In this document: positions 47,879-56,359 of the stretch, piece after piece
How positions within the stretch are numbered: position 1 is the stretch's first letter
Layout: every line of letters starts with the position of its first letter
Source of the DNA: Akkermansia muciniphila
GTDB taxonomy: Bacteria > Verrucomicrobiota > Verrucomicrobiia > Verrucomicrobiales > V1-33
Reading direction: 5' to 3'
Assembly (NCBI GenBank): GCA_943333275.1
Contig: CALQSQ010000001.1
Coordinates: forward strand, 1-64,000
Length of the DNA stretch: 64,000 nucleotides
Notes under the pieces: generated by a model
What the model was told of the DNA's origin: nothing
Databases searched by the model: none
The model's input: the letters and a program-made list of their open reading frames with translations, nothing else
Program-made: the position numbers and the translations under genes

Positions 47879-50800
47879 TCAGACAGCCTGTCGTGGCAAT
47901 CTTCGAATGCGGCGGCTTTCGCTGGCCTGCGATAATAAACGAGCAACCGCAGCCACGGAGGACTGCTTCATGACTTGTGCAAGTGACAGGTCCGTCCCTG
48001 TCTCCGCGCGCAAGCGCGCCACCCCGCGGGTCAGGAGCAATGAGTGACCACCCGCCTGAAAAAAAGTATCGTGTCTTCCAATCCATTTTAATCCCAGTAA
48101 CTCCATCCAGATTGCTGCGACAAGAATCTCCCGTTCGCCCATGGGTGGATCGCTGGTTGTCGGGGCATCAGGGTTGGGAGAGGGCAGGGCGGATCGATCT
48201 AGTTTCCCATTCTGATTCAGAGGCAATTGGTCCATCGCGACAATATGTGCAGGCAGCATGTAAGCGGGTAATTTTTCGTGCAGCCATTTCTGAACGGAAT
48301 CGAGGAGGACATGCGGGGCAATCCAGGCGACAAGGCATTCCTTGACGAGTCCCACCACGGCCTGGCGGATTTGTGGATGTTGCAACAGCACGGATTCGAT
48401 CTCCCCGGGTTCAATGCGGAATCCGCGAATTTTCAGCTGAGTGTCTGTGCGGCCGAGGAATTCAAGCAGTCCATCTGAGCGCCAGCGAACCATGTCTCCG
48501 GTGCGATAGAGTCGCTGTGGCCGATGGAAAATAAGGGTGTGCATGTGGAATTTATCCGCGGTCAGTTCAGGGTCATTCAGGTAGCCAAGCCCCAATCCCT
48601 CTCCGCCCAGGTGCAATTCGCCTGGTTGACCGATGGAACACATTTGCAGCCTTTCATCCAGGACCACGGCCTGGGTGGCTTTGAGCGGCCTTCCGATGGG
48701 GATTGACGCCCAATTTTCTGGCAGGGGTCTGGGGATTTCATAACAAGCGGCAAAGGTGGTGCATTCGGTCGGTCCATAGCCGTTGACGATGGTTGCATCC
48801 GGGAACAAATTCTGCGCCTTGATGATGTGTGGAACGGACAAGGCTTCACCTCCGGTTAGTATTTTAACGACGCCCGTCAGTATCTCCGGAGCGGTGTCCA
48901 CGACCTGATTGAAAAGGGCGGCGGTAAGCCAGCACGTCGATACCTTTCCCTCCCGGATCGTGTCCCCAAGCAGTTTATAATCTGGAAGCACGTCACGATG
49001 AATCACCACACAGCCACCGTGCAATAATGCCCCCCAAATTTCGAAAGTCGATGCATCAAAGGAAAGGGCGGCGAAATGGAGGATGCGTTCACTGGGCCCA
49101 AGCAAACCTTCTGGAAGGCCGAGGACAAGTCGGAGGATGGCCCGGTGTGGAATCACTACCCCCTTGGGGATTCCCGTGGAACCTGAAGTGAAAAGCACGT
49201 AGGCCGGACTTTCTGCATTGATGGTGACGGGGGGCGTGGGGCCTTCATGCTCGGGGATCGGACCTGCTATGATCAGCTTGACCGCAGCAGTTTTGGTCAG
49301 GAGATCCTTGCGCGCAGTCGGCCAGTCCGGATCCATCGGCAAATAAGCCGCCCCTGCTTTTAAAATGCCCAGCATCGCCACGATCGTCTCCATCCCCCTT
49401 TGCATGGCGAGGCCGACAAACTCCCCGGATTGCACGCCTTGATCGCGAATCCAACGGGCGGCGCCGTTTGAGCGTTGATCCAATTCCGCATAGGTCATGG
49501 TGCGCCCATCCTGCCAGAGCGCTGGTTCTTCAGGGTGAATGTTCGCAATCCGCTGGAAAAGGGCGGGGACTGTTGGAGGTGGATTGTTTGGAAGTGAACC
49601 TCCCTCAAGCCATTCGGTCGGGGGTGGCTCCGCAAGGGAGAGATTTCTCCAAGCAGCTTGCGGTGAATTCAGGCTCGCCTGAGCGAGGTTGAGAAACTGT
49701 CGGCTCATTCGTTGGCCTGACTCCGCAGAGAAGACGGTCGTATTGTATTCCCAGAGCATTTCCAGGGGAGTGGCCTGCCCGGGAATGACCAGCAGGACGA
49801 TGTCGAATTTGCAGGTTCCAGCCCCCAGGCCGTGCGTAGCGGTCACTTTTAAGTCGGAAAGTGAACTGGTGGGAAAGGGTTGATCATACAAATCAAAAAA
49901 CACCGTGAAGAGCTTGCGATCGGAGCCAAGCCGGTGGATGACCCTGTCATACGGAGCATGCTGGTGATCTGAGGCCTCCAGCGAGGCGGTTTTTGCCAAG
50001 GCCAGCAAATCGGCAAAAGTTTCCGCCGCGGTTACGTCGACCCTCAGGGCCACCGTGTTGATGGCCATGCCAAGCATGCGTTGGAAATTGGCGCCCGGGC
50101 GATTTTGAAATCCCGCCCCGATTACGACGTCATTCTCGCCGGTCAGGCGTTGCATGAATGCCTGAAATACTCCCAGCAGCCACATGAAAGGAGTGACACG
50201 GAACTCGCTGCTGTGGGCTTGCAATTGATGGCAGAAGTGGTCATCGAGAGGAATGCGCAACTGAGCACCTGCGTAGGGGTCAGACTGGGATCGGGGGAAA
50301 TCGCAGGGCAGTTGTGGCGGCGTTGCAACGGAATTGAGCTTATCCACCCAATAGGAAATGTCCTCCTCCCAGAGCTTTAATTGGGAGCGCTCCCATCTGC
50401 AAAATTCGAGAAACTGCGGTGCGGGCGGCAGATGCAAATCTTCCCCCCGCTGGCTTGCATCGTAAAGGGCAAACATCTCATCAAGAAAAATCCCGTATCC
50501 CCATCCGTCATGGAGCAGGTGGTGTTCGGTATGGAGCATCCAGGTCTCGGCAGGGGCAATCTGGTAGAAAAACCATTTGGCCAGCGGGCCCTTTTCAACA
50601 TCGAAGGGAATGCTGAGTACCTCTTGAATATGGTGCTCGGCTTCACGCACGGTGCATGGGATGCAAACCACTGGAAAGGGCTCATAAGACTGCACGCGCT
50701 GTTCCACGGTCCCACTGATGGAGAGAAATACCGTGCGGAGCACTTCATGTCGCTTCACCATCTGATTCAATGCGCGTTCCATCGCCACGGGATCAAAGGC

Positions 50801-52669
50801 CCCCGTGAACTTAAAGAGTGACTGAAAGCGATAGGCATTGTTGCCGGGGTGCAGTTGCTCCAGGAAACATACCCTTTCCTGCGCGAACGACAGCGGATTT
50901 CCTTCAGCACATGACAGTGGCTTCGATGAAACCGCCGTGCCGCTTCGGCTTTGGATGGCCTTGGCAAAGGCCCTGACGGTGGGCAATGCGAACATTTGTG
51001 TGTAGGGGATCGATACCCCAAAGGCTCCCTGAATTCGCCACGCCAGCTGGGCCAGGGCCAGGGAATGAAAGCCTGCCTGCAACAGATCATCAGACGGTCC
51101 CAAGCCGGGGAACGCAAGGATTTCGCTGCAAAATTGGAGAAGGGTTCTTTCCTCAGGAGTCTCGCCCGGCTCGGTTGTGTGGGCGATGAAGACCTCTGGC
51201 TTGGGCAGAGCCTCCCGATCCAGCTTTCCATTGGCATTGAGGGGCCATTTCCGAACGAGGGTGAATCCTGCCGGCATCATGTAGTCCGGCAAACGTTCGG
51301 AAATAAATTCGCGCAGGATTTGCGGAGTTGGCGTCAGTGCGCCCGTCGCTATGAAATATGTCCAGAGTCGCGTCTGCTGCAGGGCATCGAGATCCGCGAT
51401 GACGACGCACGATCCGACTCCCGGATGCTGGCTCAGGATGAATTCGATCTCGCCTAATTCCACGCGAAAGCCGCGGATCTTCACCTGGAAATCCATGCGT
51501 CCGAGGTATTCGAAATTGCCGTCCTCAAGCTGGCGGGCACGATCTCCGGATCGGTAAACGCGATGGAGCGATCCGTTGATTGAAAGCTCAATGAATTTCT
51601 CGCGCGTCAACGCTTCACGACGGAGGTATTCGCGACCAAGGCAGGAACCGCCAATGAGCAGTTCTCCGCTCTGCCCGCGTTCCACCATTTGAAGGTCTTC
51701 ACCAACAATATACAAATCCACTCCGGGGGTGGCTTTGCCGATGGGAGGATTGTCAGGATATGGAGGGTCCCCGGCTTCCCAGATGGTTTGATAAATGGTC
51801 GTTTCCGTAGGGCCATACGCGTTAAAAAATCGTCGGCCGCCCGTTTTCCACTTGGTGATGATGCTTCCGGTAAGTTTCTCTGTTCCGGCCACGATCACTC
51901 TGAGTTTTGGCAGGCCCTCAGCAGGCAGGATCTGCAGGACGGACGGCGAGAGCAGCGCGATGGTTACCTGCTGTTCAAGCAGCAATTCCGCCAGCGACGG
52001 CCCCGGCATCACCTGATCGCGTGTGCCGATGACTAAAGTCGCCCCTGATGCCAGGGCGACGAAAATTTCCCAAATGGAGGCATCAAATCCAAAGGACGCG
52101 AATTGGAGAATGCGATCCTCCGGCCCGATGGCCATTTGCTGACATGCATGTGGAATCAGAGCCAGCAATCCCGCGTGCGGAAGCGATACCCCTTTGGGCT
52201 GGCCGGTGGAACCGGAGGTGTAAATGACATAGGCAAGGTCCGAGGGATCTGTTTCGATCTCAGGACCTGTGGCTTCGAGGGCGTCGGTCATCGCCTGAAG
52301 TTCAACTGCAGCCCCAAGACGGTTCGCCATTTCCAGATGATGCGGGTGGGCAACGATGACTGGCAGTTGAGCGTCCTTGACCATGAATCGGAGGCGTTCC
52401 TCCGGTAGTTCAGGGCTGAGTGGGACGTATGCCGCCCCGGCCTTGAGAATTCCCAAAATTCCTGCCACCATTTCCATGGAACGAGGGGCAAGGAGACCGA
52501 CCAACTGACCTCTCCGGATCCTGCTCCCTGAGAGTTCTTTGGCGAGATGATTCGCCCTGCCATCAAGTTCGCCGTAGGTCCACCGGCTCGATCCCTGGAC
52601 TACCGCGACAGCGTCGGGGGACAGTGAAGCTTGGAGTTCGAAGAGGCGATGGATTCCAGTCGGATGCAC
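47879..52669 (-). CDS. NRPS: A-T-C-A-T (loading module and module 2)
   Basis: A 1596-residue synthetase beginning directly with an adenylation domain, so it should start the assembly line. Order: A1 (YTSGSTGQPKG near 150, NANGKLDREALP near 478), carrier (QAGFHSLALAQ near 535, with GFHSL instead of the usual GGHSL), condensation (HHLLHDG near 717), A2 (FTSGSTGIPKG near 1163) and carrier (FFQAGGHSLLL near 1540). Pocket residues read by eye: A1 DAWLIAAIY, similar to the GrsA Phe code; A2 DAFWLGGTF, a typical Val code. It starts with GTG whose G is shared with the TAG stop of the upstream gene, so translation is coupled. No MbtH, epimerase or 4'-phosphopantetheinyl transferase is seen nearby. Confidence 0.93.
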   Translation of the reverse strand: MHPTGIHRLFELQASLSPDAVAVVQGSSRWTYGELDGRANHLAKELSGSRIRRGQLVGLLAPRSMEMVAGILGILKAGAAYVPLSPELPEERLRFMVKDAQLPVIVAHPHHLEMANRLGAAVELQAMTDALEATGPEIETDPSDLAYVIYTSGSTGQPKGVSLPHAGLLALIPHACQQMAIGPEDRILQFASFGFDASIWEIFVALASGATLVIGTRDQVMPGPSLAELLLEQQVTIALLSPSVLQILPAEGLPKLRVIVAGTEKLTGSIITKWKTGGRRFFNAYGPTETTIYQTIWEAGDPPYPDNPPIGKATPGVDLYIVGEDLQMVERGQSGELLIGGSCLGREYLRREALTREKFIELSINGSLHRVYRSGDRARQLEDGNFEYLGRMDFQVKIRGFRVELGEIEFILSQHPGVGSCVVIADLDALQQTRLWTYFIATGALTPTPQILREFISERLPDYMMPAGFTLVRKWPLNANGKLDREALPKPEVFIAHTTEPGETPEERTLLQFCSEILAFPGLGPSDDLLQAGFHSLALAQLAWRIQGAFGVSIPYTQMFALPTVRAFAKAIQSRSGTAVSSKPLSCAEGNPLSFAQERVCFLEQLHPGNNAYRFQSLFKFTGAFDPVAMERALNQMVKRHEVLRTVFLSISGTVEQRVQSYEPFPVVCIPCTVREAEHHIQEVLSIPFDVEKGPLAKWFFYQIAPAETWMLHTEHHLLHDGWGYGIFLDEMFALYDASQRGEDLHLPPAPQFLEFCRWERSQLKLWEEDISYWVDKLNSVATPPQLPCDFPRSQSDPYAGAQLRIPLDDHFCHQLQAHSSEFRVTPFMWLLGVFQAFMQRLTGENDVVIGAGFQNRPGANFQRMLGMAINTVALRVDVTAAETFADLLALAKTASLEASDHQHAPYDRVIHRLGSDRKLFTVFFDLYDQPFPTSSLSDLKVTATHGLGAGTCKFDIVLLVIPGQATPLEMLWEYNTTVFSAESGQRMSRQFLNLAQASLNSPQAAWRNLSLAEPPPTEWLEGGSLPNNPPPTVPALFQRIANIHPEEPALWQDGRTMTYAELDQRSNGAARWIRDQGVQSGEFVGLAMQRGMETIVAMLGILKAGAAYLPMDPDWPTARKDLLTKTAAVKLIIAGPIPEHEGPTPPVTINAESPAYVLFTSGSTGIPKGVVIPHRAILRLVLGLPEGLLGPSERILHFAALSFDASTFEIWGALLHGGCVVIHRDVLPDYKLLGDTIREGKVSTCWLTAALFNQVVDTAPEILTGVVKILTGGEALSVPHIIKAQNLFPDATIVNGYGPTECTTFAACYEIPRPLPENWASIPIGRPLKATQAVVLDERLQMCSIGQPGELHLGGEGLGLGYLNDPELTADKFHMHTLIFHRPQRLYRTGDMVRWRSDGLLEFLGRTDTQLKIRGFRIEPGEIESVLLQHPQIRQAVVGLVKECLVAWIAPHVLLDSVQKWLHEKLPAYMLPAHIVAMDQLPLNQNGKLDRSALPSPNPDAPTTSDPPMGEREILVAAIWMELLGLKWIGRHDTFFQAGGHSLLLTRGVARLRAETGTDLSLAQVMKQSSVAAVARLLSQASESRRIRRLPRQAV

Positions 52670-53154
52670 TAGAGCAATTCAGCGATCTGAATTCGGGGAG
52701 GAGTAAGGTATTTAAATCCTCCGTGCGAATGCGGTATATTTAGCATGAAATAGGTGACGGGCTTTCCTGTATCCGAATTTACAAGCTGGCCATGGAAAAC
52801 TCTGCGATGATCGGCCGCCCGATCCTTATATTCGACAGAGAGGAAAAAGAGCTCCCTCAGGGTTTTCTCCAGTCGCAAACCGAGGTCTGAGAGCAGGGAT
52901 GCCACGGGAGTCCACATTTCCTCAAGAGAGTCCATGTAGGCGGGATTTGGCGACCAAGTGGGAGTCTCGCCCTCCCCGCGTGGACCGACGGCGGATGCGT
53001 AGAATCCAGCCTCCGAGGAGCGATCAAACAGCTTCGCATAATGAGCCACCTTGGCCTCGTCACCGATGATTGCCGCACATGACTGGCTGAGAATTGAATT
53101 CGTGGTATGTTGCAGCTTTGCAATATCGAGGGGTGTTCGGGTGGCTAGTTCCAT
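52669..53154 (-). CDS. unknown protein heading the NRPS operon
   Basis: A 161-residue soluble protein of unknown family: helical N-terminus (LDIAKLQHTTNSILSQSCAA), a middle with Gly/Glu/Pro (GPRGEGETPTWSPNPAYM) and a C-terminus with a His-containing pattern (HRRVFHGQLVNSDTGKPVTY, FMLNIPHSHGG). It is not MbtH (no NxExQxSxWP motif) and not an obvious phosphopantetheinyl transferase. The stop shares one base with the NRPS start, so its product is made with the synthetase. It may tailor, release or regulate the peptide, but nothing in the sequence decides this. A strong -35 and a -10 lie directly before its ATG. Confidence 0.75.
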   Translation of the reverse strand: MELATRTPLDIAKLQHTTNSILSQSCAAIIGDEAKVAHYAKLFDRSSEAGFYASAVGPRGEGETPTWSPNPAYMDSLEEMWTPVASLLSDLGLRLEKTLRELFFLSVEYKDRAADHRRVFHGQLVNSDTGKPVTYFMLNIPHSHGGFKYLTPPRIQIAELL

Positions 53155-53160
53155 CCTAAA

Positions 53161-53189
53161 TTACTAGAGGGCGAACCCTAGCTTGTCAA
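53161..53189 (-). promoter_or_regulatory. putative NRPS-operon promoter with internal inverted repeat
   Basis: On the minus strand a perfect TTGACA (53189-53184), a 17-base spacer and TAGTAA (53166-53161) end six bases before the ATG at 53154. The spacer holds a small inverted repeat (AGGG at 53168-53171, CCCT at 53176-53179) inside CTAG-flanked sequence (53164-53181), a possible operator. The start site predicted from the -10 is the start codon itself. Confidence 0.65.
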
Positions 53190-53286
53190 TTGTAAGAAAC
53201 AGAGGCGTCGAGGGCTGTTGAGTCTTGAAAATGGCATGCGTAATCAAAAATCAAAATCTCGAAGCCGCGGTCAAAGGGCTAGGCCT

Positions 53287-53793
53287 TCACATGCTCCGGA
53301 CATAATCCAGCACCGGAGCGATGTCGTCCCCGGCCCGCCTGACGGTTTCCAGGAAATCGGCGAGGTGGAGATTGTGTTTGGAAATGAAATTGCGGTCTCC
53401 TCCGCAGCCATACATGAGGTCCGGATGGAGTTCGCCGCGCAGCTTGGCCTTTGCCTTTTCGAGGATGCGGGGCAGCCAGGCGATTCCCTCAAGCTGGGCT
53501 TCACGCAAGGGCAGTTGGTCTGCGGTCAGCACGCGGGAGCTTGGTTTGCGTCCCTGCTCGTTGAGGAAAAAAGACCGGCGCAGCGCGGCCACTAGGAGGG
53601 CGGTGGTGAGCGGGAGTTCCGGACAGTGGTCTTCGATGAAATCGAAAAATTCGCGTGGCTGGCAACCGATGCTGGAGAGGAAAGCCAGGTCAGTCGATGA
53701 GTAATAGGTGGGGAAATCGGTATTGCCGCGCGTGTATTCCGCCAGGCAGCGGGTGTAGAGGGCGGAGAAGGTTTCGTTCCAGGGAGGAGTCAT
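53287..53793 (-). CDS. DUF5069-like protein, unknown function
   Basis: A 168-residue soluble protein. The C-terminal half has GIAWLPRILEKAKAKLRGEL and DLMYGCGGDRNFISKHNLHL, which resembles DUF5069 proteins as I remember them; the N-terminal half (FPTYYSSTDLAFLSSIGCQP) is less conserved. No catalytic site is recognised. It starts six bases after the aquaporin stop on the same strand and is probably co-transcribed with it. Confidence 0.65.
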   Translation of the reverse strand: MTPPWNETFSALYTRCLAEYTRGNTDFPTYYSSTDLAFLSSIGCQPREFFDFIEDHCPELPLTTALLVAALRRSFFLNEQGRKPSSRVLTADQLPLREAQLEGIAWLPRILEKAKAKLRGELHPDLMYGCGGDRNFISKHNLHLADFLETVRRAGDDIAPVLDYVRSM

Positions 53794-53799
53794 GATGAT

Positions 53800-54456
53800 T
53801 TAAGAGTCGGAGGGTTTGGAAATGGGTTCAGCGTTTTGTGGCCCATCGGCTCTGGTCTGGAGCAGGTTGACAACGTAGGCTGCGGCAAAGGCACCGATGG
53901 TGGAACCGATCAGGCAGGTAATGATCACCATGCCATAACCCGTGCCCGAGAGGGCCTGGGTCAGGGCCACCGCTGGATTGAAGGCTGCACCGGAAAACGT
54001 GCTGATCATGGCGAAGAAAGCAAGGCCGGCGGCGGCACCATAAATGCTATTTCCCTCCAAGGGGCGGGTTGTGGCCAAATTCAGGATGACATAGGTCAGG
54101 GCAAAGGTGCCGAGAATCTCCCCGCAGAGCGCTCTGGAAAACAGTTTGAAAGTGAAATCACCCATGACAGGAGCGGAATCCCGCCAAATCAAAAACAGGA
54201 TGACCGCCACCATCGCCGCGGCGCCCTGGGCAATCAGGTATTGAATCCCCTCGGCCTTGGAAATCCTCCCGCGCAGAAAAAACGCCGCGGTAACCGCCGG
54301 ATTGAAATGCCCGCCGGAGATGGGACCGCCGGCGTAGACCATGATCATCAGTGTGACACCCGCGGCGAGCGCATTGCCGCTTAGGACTACGACAAGACAG
54401 AGAAACAGGGTGCCGATGAATTCGACAATCAACTTGGGATTCGTGAGGGAAGGCAT
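53800..54456 (-). CDS. aquaporin/MIP-family channel with atypical second NPA box
   Basis: A 218-residue membrane protein from the ATG at 54456; a TTG at 54489 is in frame but would add 11 non-hydrophobic residues before the first helix. Six hydrophobic segments and two NPA loops are present: HFNPAVT (52-54) and AFNPAVALTQ (160-162). In most aquaporins the second NPA is followed by the selectivity-filter Arg; here it is Val163. That widens or neutralises the filter, so the solute may not be water or glycerol (inference). It is co-directional with, and six bases before, the DUF5069-like gene. Confidence 0.88.
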   Translation of the reverse strand: MPSLTNPKLIVEFIGTLFLCLVVVLSGNALAAGVTLMIMVYAGGPISGGHFNPAVTAAFFLRGRISKAEGIQYLIAQGAAAMVAVILFLIWRDSAPVMGDFTFKLFSRALCGEILGTFALTYVILNLATTRPLEGNSIYGAAAGLAFFAMISTFSGAAFNPAVALTQALSGTGYGMVIITCLIGSTIGAFAAAYVVNLLQTRADGPQNAEPISKPSDS

Positions 54457-54461
54457 CGGGG

Positions 54462-54489
54462 ACGCTATCTTTGCAATGTCAGTGGGCAA
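54462..54489 (-). promoter_or_regulatory. possible aquaporin promoter
   Basis: On the minus strand TTGCCC (54489-54484), a 16-base spacer and TAGCGT (54467-54462) lie five bases before the ATG at 54456. The -35 overlaps the first arm of an inverted-repeat array. Confidence 0.4.
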
Positions 54490-54520
54490 GCAGATTCTGC
54501 CCGTTTGAATCGACCGGGCA
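54484..54520. promoter_or_regulatory. three-armed inverted repeat upstream of the aquaporin gene
   Basis: GGGCA (54484-54488), TGCCCG (54498-54503) and CGGGCA (54515-54520) form two alternative hairpins that share the middle arm. The array overlaps the putative -35, so it may be a repressor or activator site rather than an RNA structure. Confidence 0.45.
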
Positions 54521-54627
54521 TCAGCTCGATCGATGCAAGCTTAAAGAAATTTTGTTCCCTCTATCCTGATTTAAGAGATGTTGAAAAACTCAATCCCCAA
54601 TTCCACAACTTGTAAGAATGGGCCCAT

Positions 54628-54650
54628 TAAAATGCCACACTAAAATGCCA
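54628..54650. repeat. direct repeat TAAAATGCCA x2
   Basis: TAAAATGCCA is present at 54628-54637 and 54641-54650, a 13-base period, in the 231-base gap between the aquaporin and ABM-domain genes. No gene or clear promoter is seen around it. Confidence 0.5.
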
Positions 54651-54687
54651 AACAGGCAGTCGGATCAGGTAAAGCGTGGGTGGCTTT

Positions 54688-54981
54688 TCACCCATCGATC
54701 ACCTCGCCACAGACGGCGGATTTTCCCAGGATCAAGCCATCTGCAGCTCTCTCCTTGAAGAGCAGAAAGTGAGGAGTTTGGCGGTGCGCTTCCAGGGCTG
54801 CAGGGTCGTCGTAAAATTCAGCGAGCGTAAAGACATTGGGTTTTTCCAAACTGCGGCTGACGCGGAATCCCCGGCATCCTGGCTCCTTGGTGCGGGCATC
54901 CTCGGCCTCTTCGGTGATGTAACTGACGAATTCGTCAACGCGGTCTGGATGGATTTCGAGGGTAATGAGTAGGGAGATCAT
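54688..54981 (-). CDS. antibiotic-biosynthesis-monooxygenase (ABM) domain protein
   Basis: A 97-residue protein forming one ABM dimeric alpha/beta barrel: LLITLEIHPDRVDEFVSYIT, EPGCRGFRVSRSLEKPNVFT, LAEFYDDPAALEAHRQTPHF. Members act as small monooxygenases, isomerases or haem-binding proteins; many have unknown substrates. A GATAAC -10-like box is six bases before the ATG, without a -35. Despite the family name there is no specific link to the NRPS locus, which is 1.5 kb away and separated by the aquaporin pair. Confidence 0.85.
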   Translation of the reverse strand: MISLLITLEIHPDRVDEFVSYITEEAEDARTKEPGCRGFRVSRSLEKPNVFTLAEFYDDPAALEAHRQTPHFLLFKERAADGLILGKSAVCGEVIDG

Positions 54982-55055
54982 GCGGAGGTTATCATGGGAA
55001 AGGGAGTGGGACCTCCAGGCAGCGTGATAAAGGGCTTGTTGCGATACTCAACGGC

Positions 55056-56315
55056 TCACGCGAAAAGTCCCAGCGGCTTTTGTATTTTATAGCCGGGGAG
55101 CACGGCGGCGAGCTGGTCCTTGAGCAGGCCGTTGTGGGTGAGAACTTCGGAGAGGACGCCGCGGTAGTCGGTGGTTACGGCGAGGTCGGCGCTGTCGTCG
55201 AGTTTCTCAGTGGCGAGGCCGGGCCATTGTCCGAGGAGTCGGCCCCCTTTGACCTGGCCCCCAAGGACAAGGCAGAGTCCACCGAGGCCATGATCGGTGC
55301 CGGAACTTTCGTTGGATTTCACCCGGCGGCCGAATTCACTGACGACGACCACAGTGAGGCGTTGGTGGAATGCGGCTACATCATTCCAGAAACCGTGCAG
55401 GCTCTGGGACAATTCGGTGAGCAGATTGGGCAGGGTGTTGGGTTGGTTCTCATGGGTGTCGAAGCCGCCCATTTCCACGGTGGCGACTTCCAGTCCGACA
55501 TCCATTTTGAGCAGTTGGGCGAGCGATTTGAGTGACGCGCCGAGGCCGTTGTTGCCGTCGTTGGGGTAGTTGGCGTTTTTCTCAGGCTCATACGGTCTGG
55601 GGTTGCCATTTTCATCACGGGGCAGTTTGGAGCGCACGGCCTTGAGGGCTTTCAGGGCTCCCTGGCCGCACTTCTCCACGGATCCGTCGCTTTGATGGAA
55701 ACTCCTGAGGAGCGACTCCAGCTCCTCACCCGCCGAGAGTGCGAAATCCTGCGGGCTGGACAAACTATACGCCCAGGGACTTCCCAGCAGCGAGGTCGGC
55801 AAATTTCCGCCAATCGCCGCACCGGGAATGATCGAGTGCGATTCGTTCACTGCGAGATAACGCGCCAGCCAACCCGTGGCCAGATGCTTGTCCTTCATGT
55901 CGGCGACGCCGCGTTCCATTAGGTCCATGGCTTCAAAATGGCTGCGTGTTCCATTGGTCAGTCCGCAAGCGTGAATCATCCCGAGGTGTTTCTGCTGATA
56001 CAATTCAAACAACGGGGCGGCTGCGGGATGGAGCATGAACGACTGACCATCCCATTTCCCCAAATCCAGCCCCTTCTGATCCCCGTCCTCCGCGATGCGC
56101 AATTCATTGGGCCGCGCGGCGATATAGTCGGCATCTCCCGCGGGTCCGACCAGGTTCAAGGAGTCCAATCCACCGCGCAGCGAAATAATCACGAGCGTCT
56201 GAGGTGTCCTGCTGACCTTCGGGCCGGCCAAGACGACGTTTATAAGGCGGCTGGTGGCCAGGGCGGACAGGCATCCGGTGCAGCGGGTGATGAATTGGCG
56301 TCGGCTGGTTTTCAT
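55056..56315 (-). CDS. DUF1501 family exported protein
   Basis: A 419-residue protein with a twin-arginine-like N-terminus (MKTSRRQFITRCTGCLSALA). The body matches DUF1501: LVIISLRGGLDSLNLVGPAG, LATGWLARYLAV, VVVSEFGRRVKSNESSGTDH and GLGGLCLVLGGQVKGG. DUF1501 proteins are sulfatase/phosphatase-superfamily-like, are abundant in planctomycetes and verrucomicrobia, and are almost always beside a DUF1800 gene, as here (44 bases downstream). The biochemical role is not established. Confidence 0.92.
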   Translation of the reverse strand: MKTSRRQFITRCTGCLSALATSRLINVVLAGPKVSRTPQTLVIISLRGGLDSLNLVGPAGDADYIAARPNELRIAEDGDQKGLDLGKWDGQSFMLHPAAAPLFELYQQKHLGMIHACGLTNGTRSHFEAMDLMERGVADMKDKHLATGWLARYLAVNESHSIIPGAAIGGNLPTSLLGSPWAYSLSSPQDFALSAGEELESLLRSFHQSDGSVEKCGQGALKALKAVRSKLPRDENGNPRPYEPEKNANYPNDGNNGLGASLKSLAQLLKMDVGLEVATVEMGGFDTHENQPNTLPNLLTELSQSLHGFWNDVAAFHQRLTVVVVSEFGRRVKSNESSGTDHGLGGLCLVLGGQVKGGRLLGQWPGLATEKLDDSADLAVTTDYRGVLSEVLTHNGLLKDQLAAVLPGYKIQKPLGLFA

Positions 56316-56359
56316 AAATTAGGATGCGGTTGCCATGGTGGATTTCTGCAGAAGAAATA

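Noticed and set aside
53240-53290. Terminator between the DUF5069-like gene and the NRPS promoter
   Set aside because: AT-rich sequence is present but only a four-base stem (AGCC/GGCT) can be drawn; support is too weak.
54688-54981. ABM-domain gene as part of the NRPS cluster
   Set aside because: It is separated from the NRPS operon by the aquaporin/DUF5069-like pair and has its own putative -10; the family name alone is not evidence.
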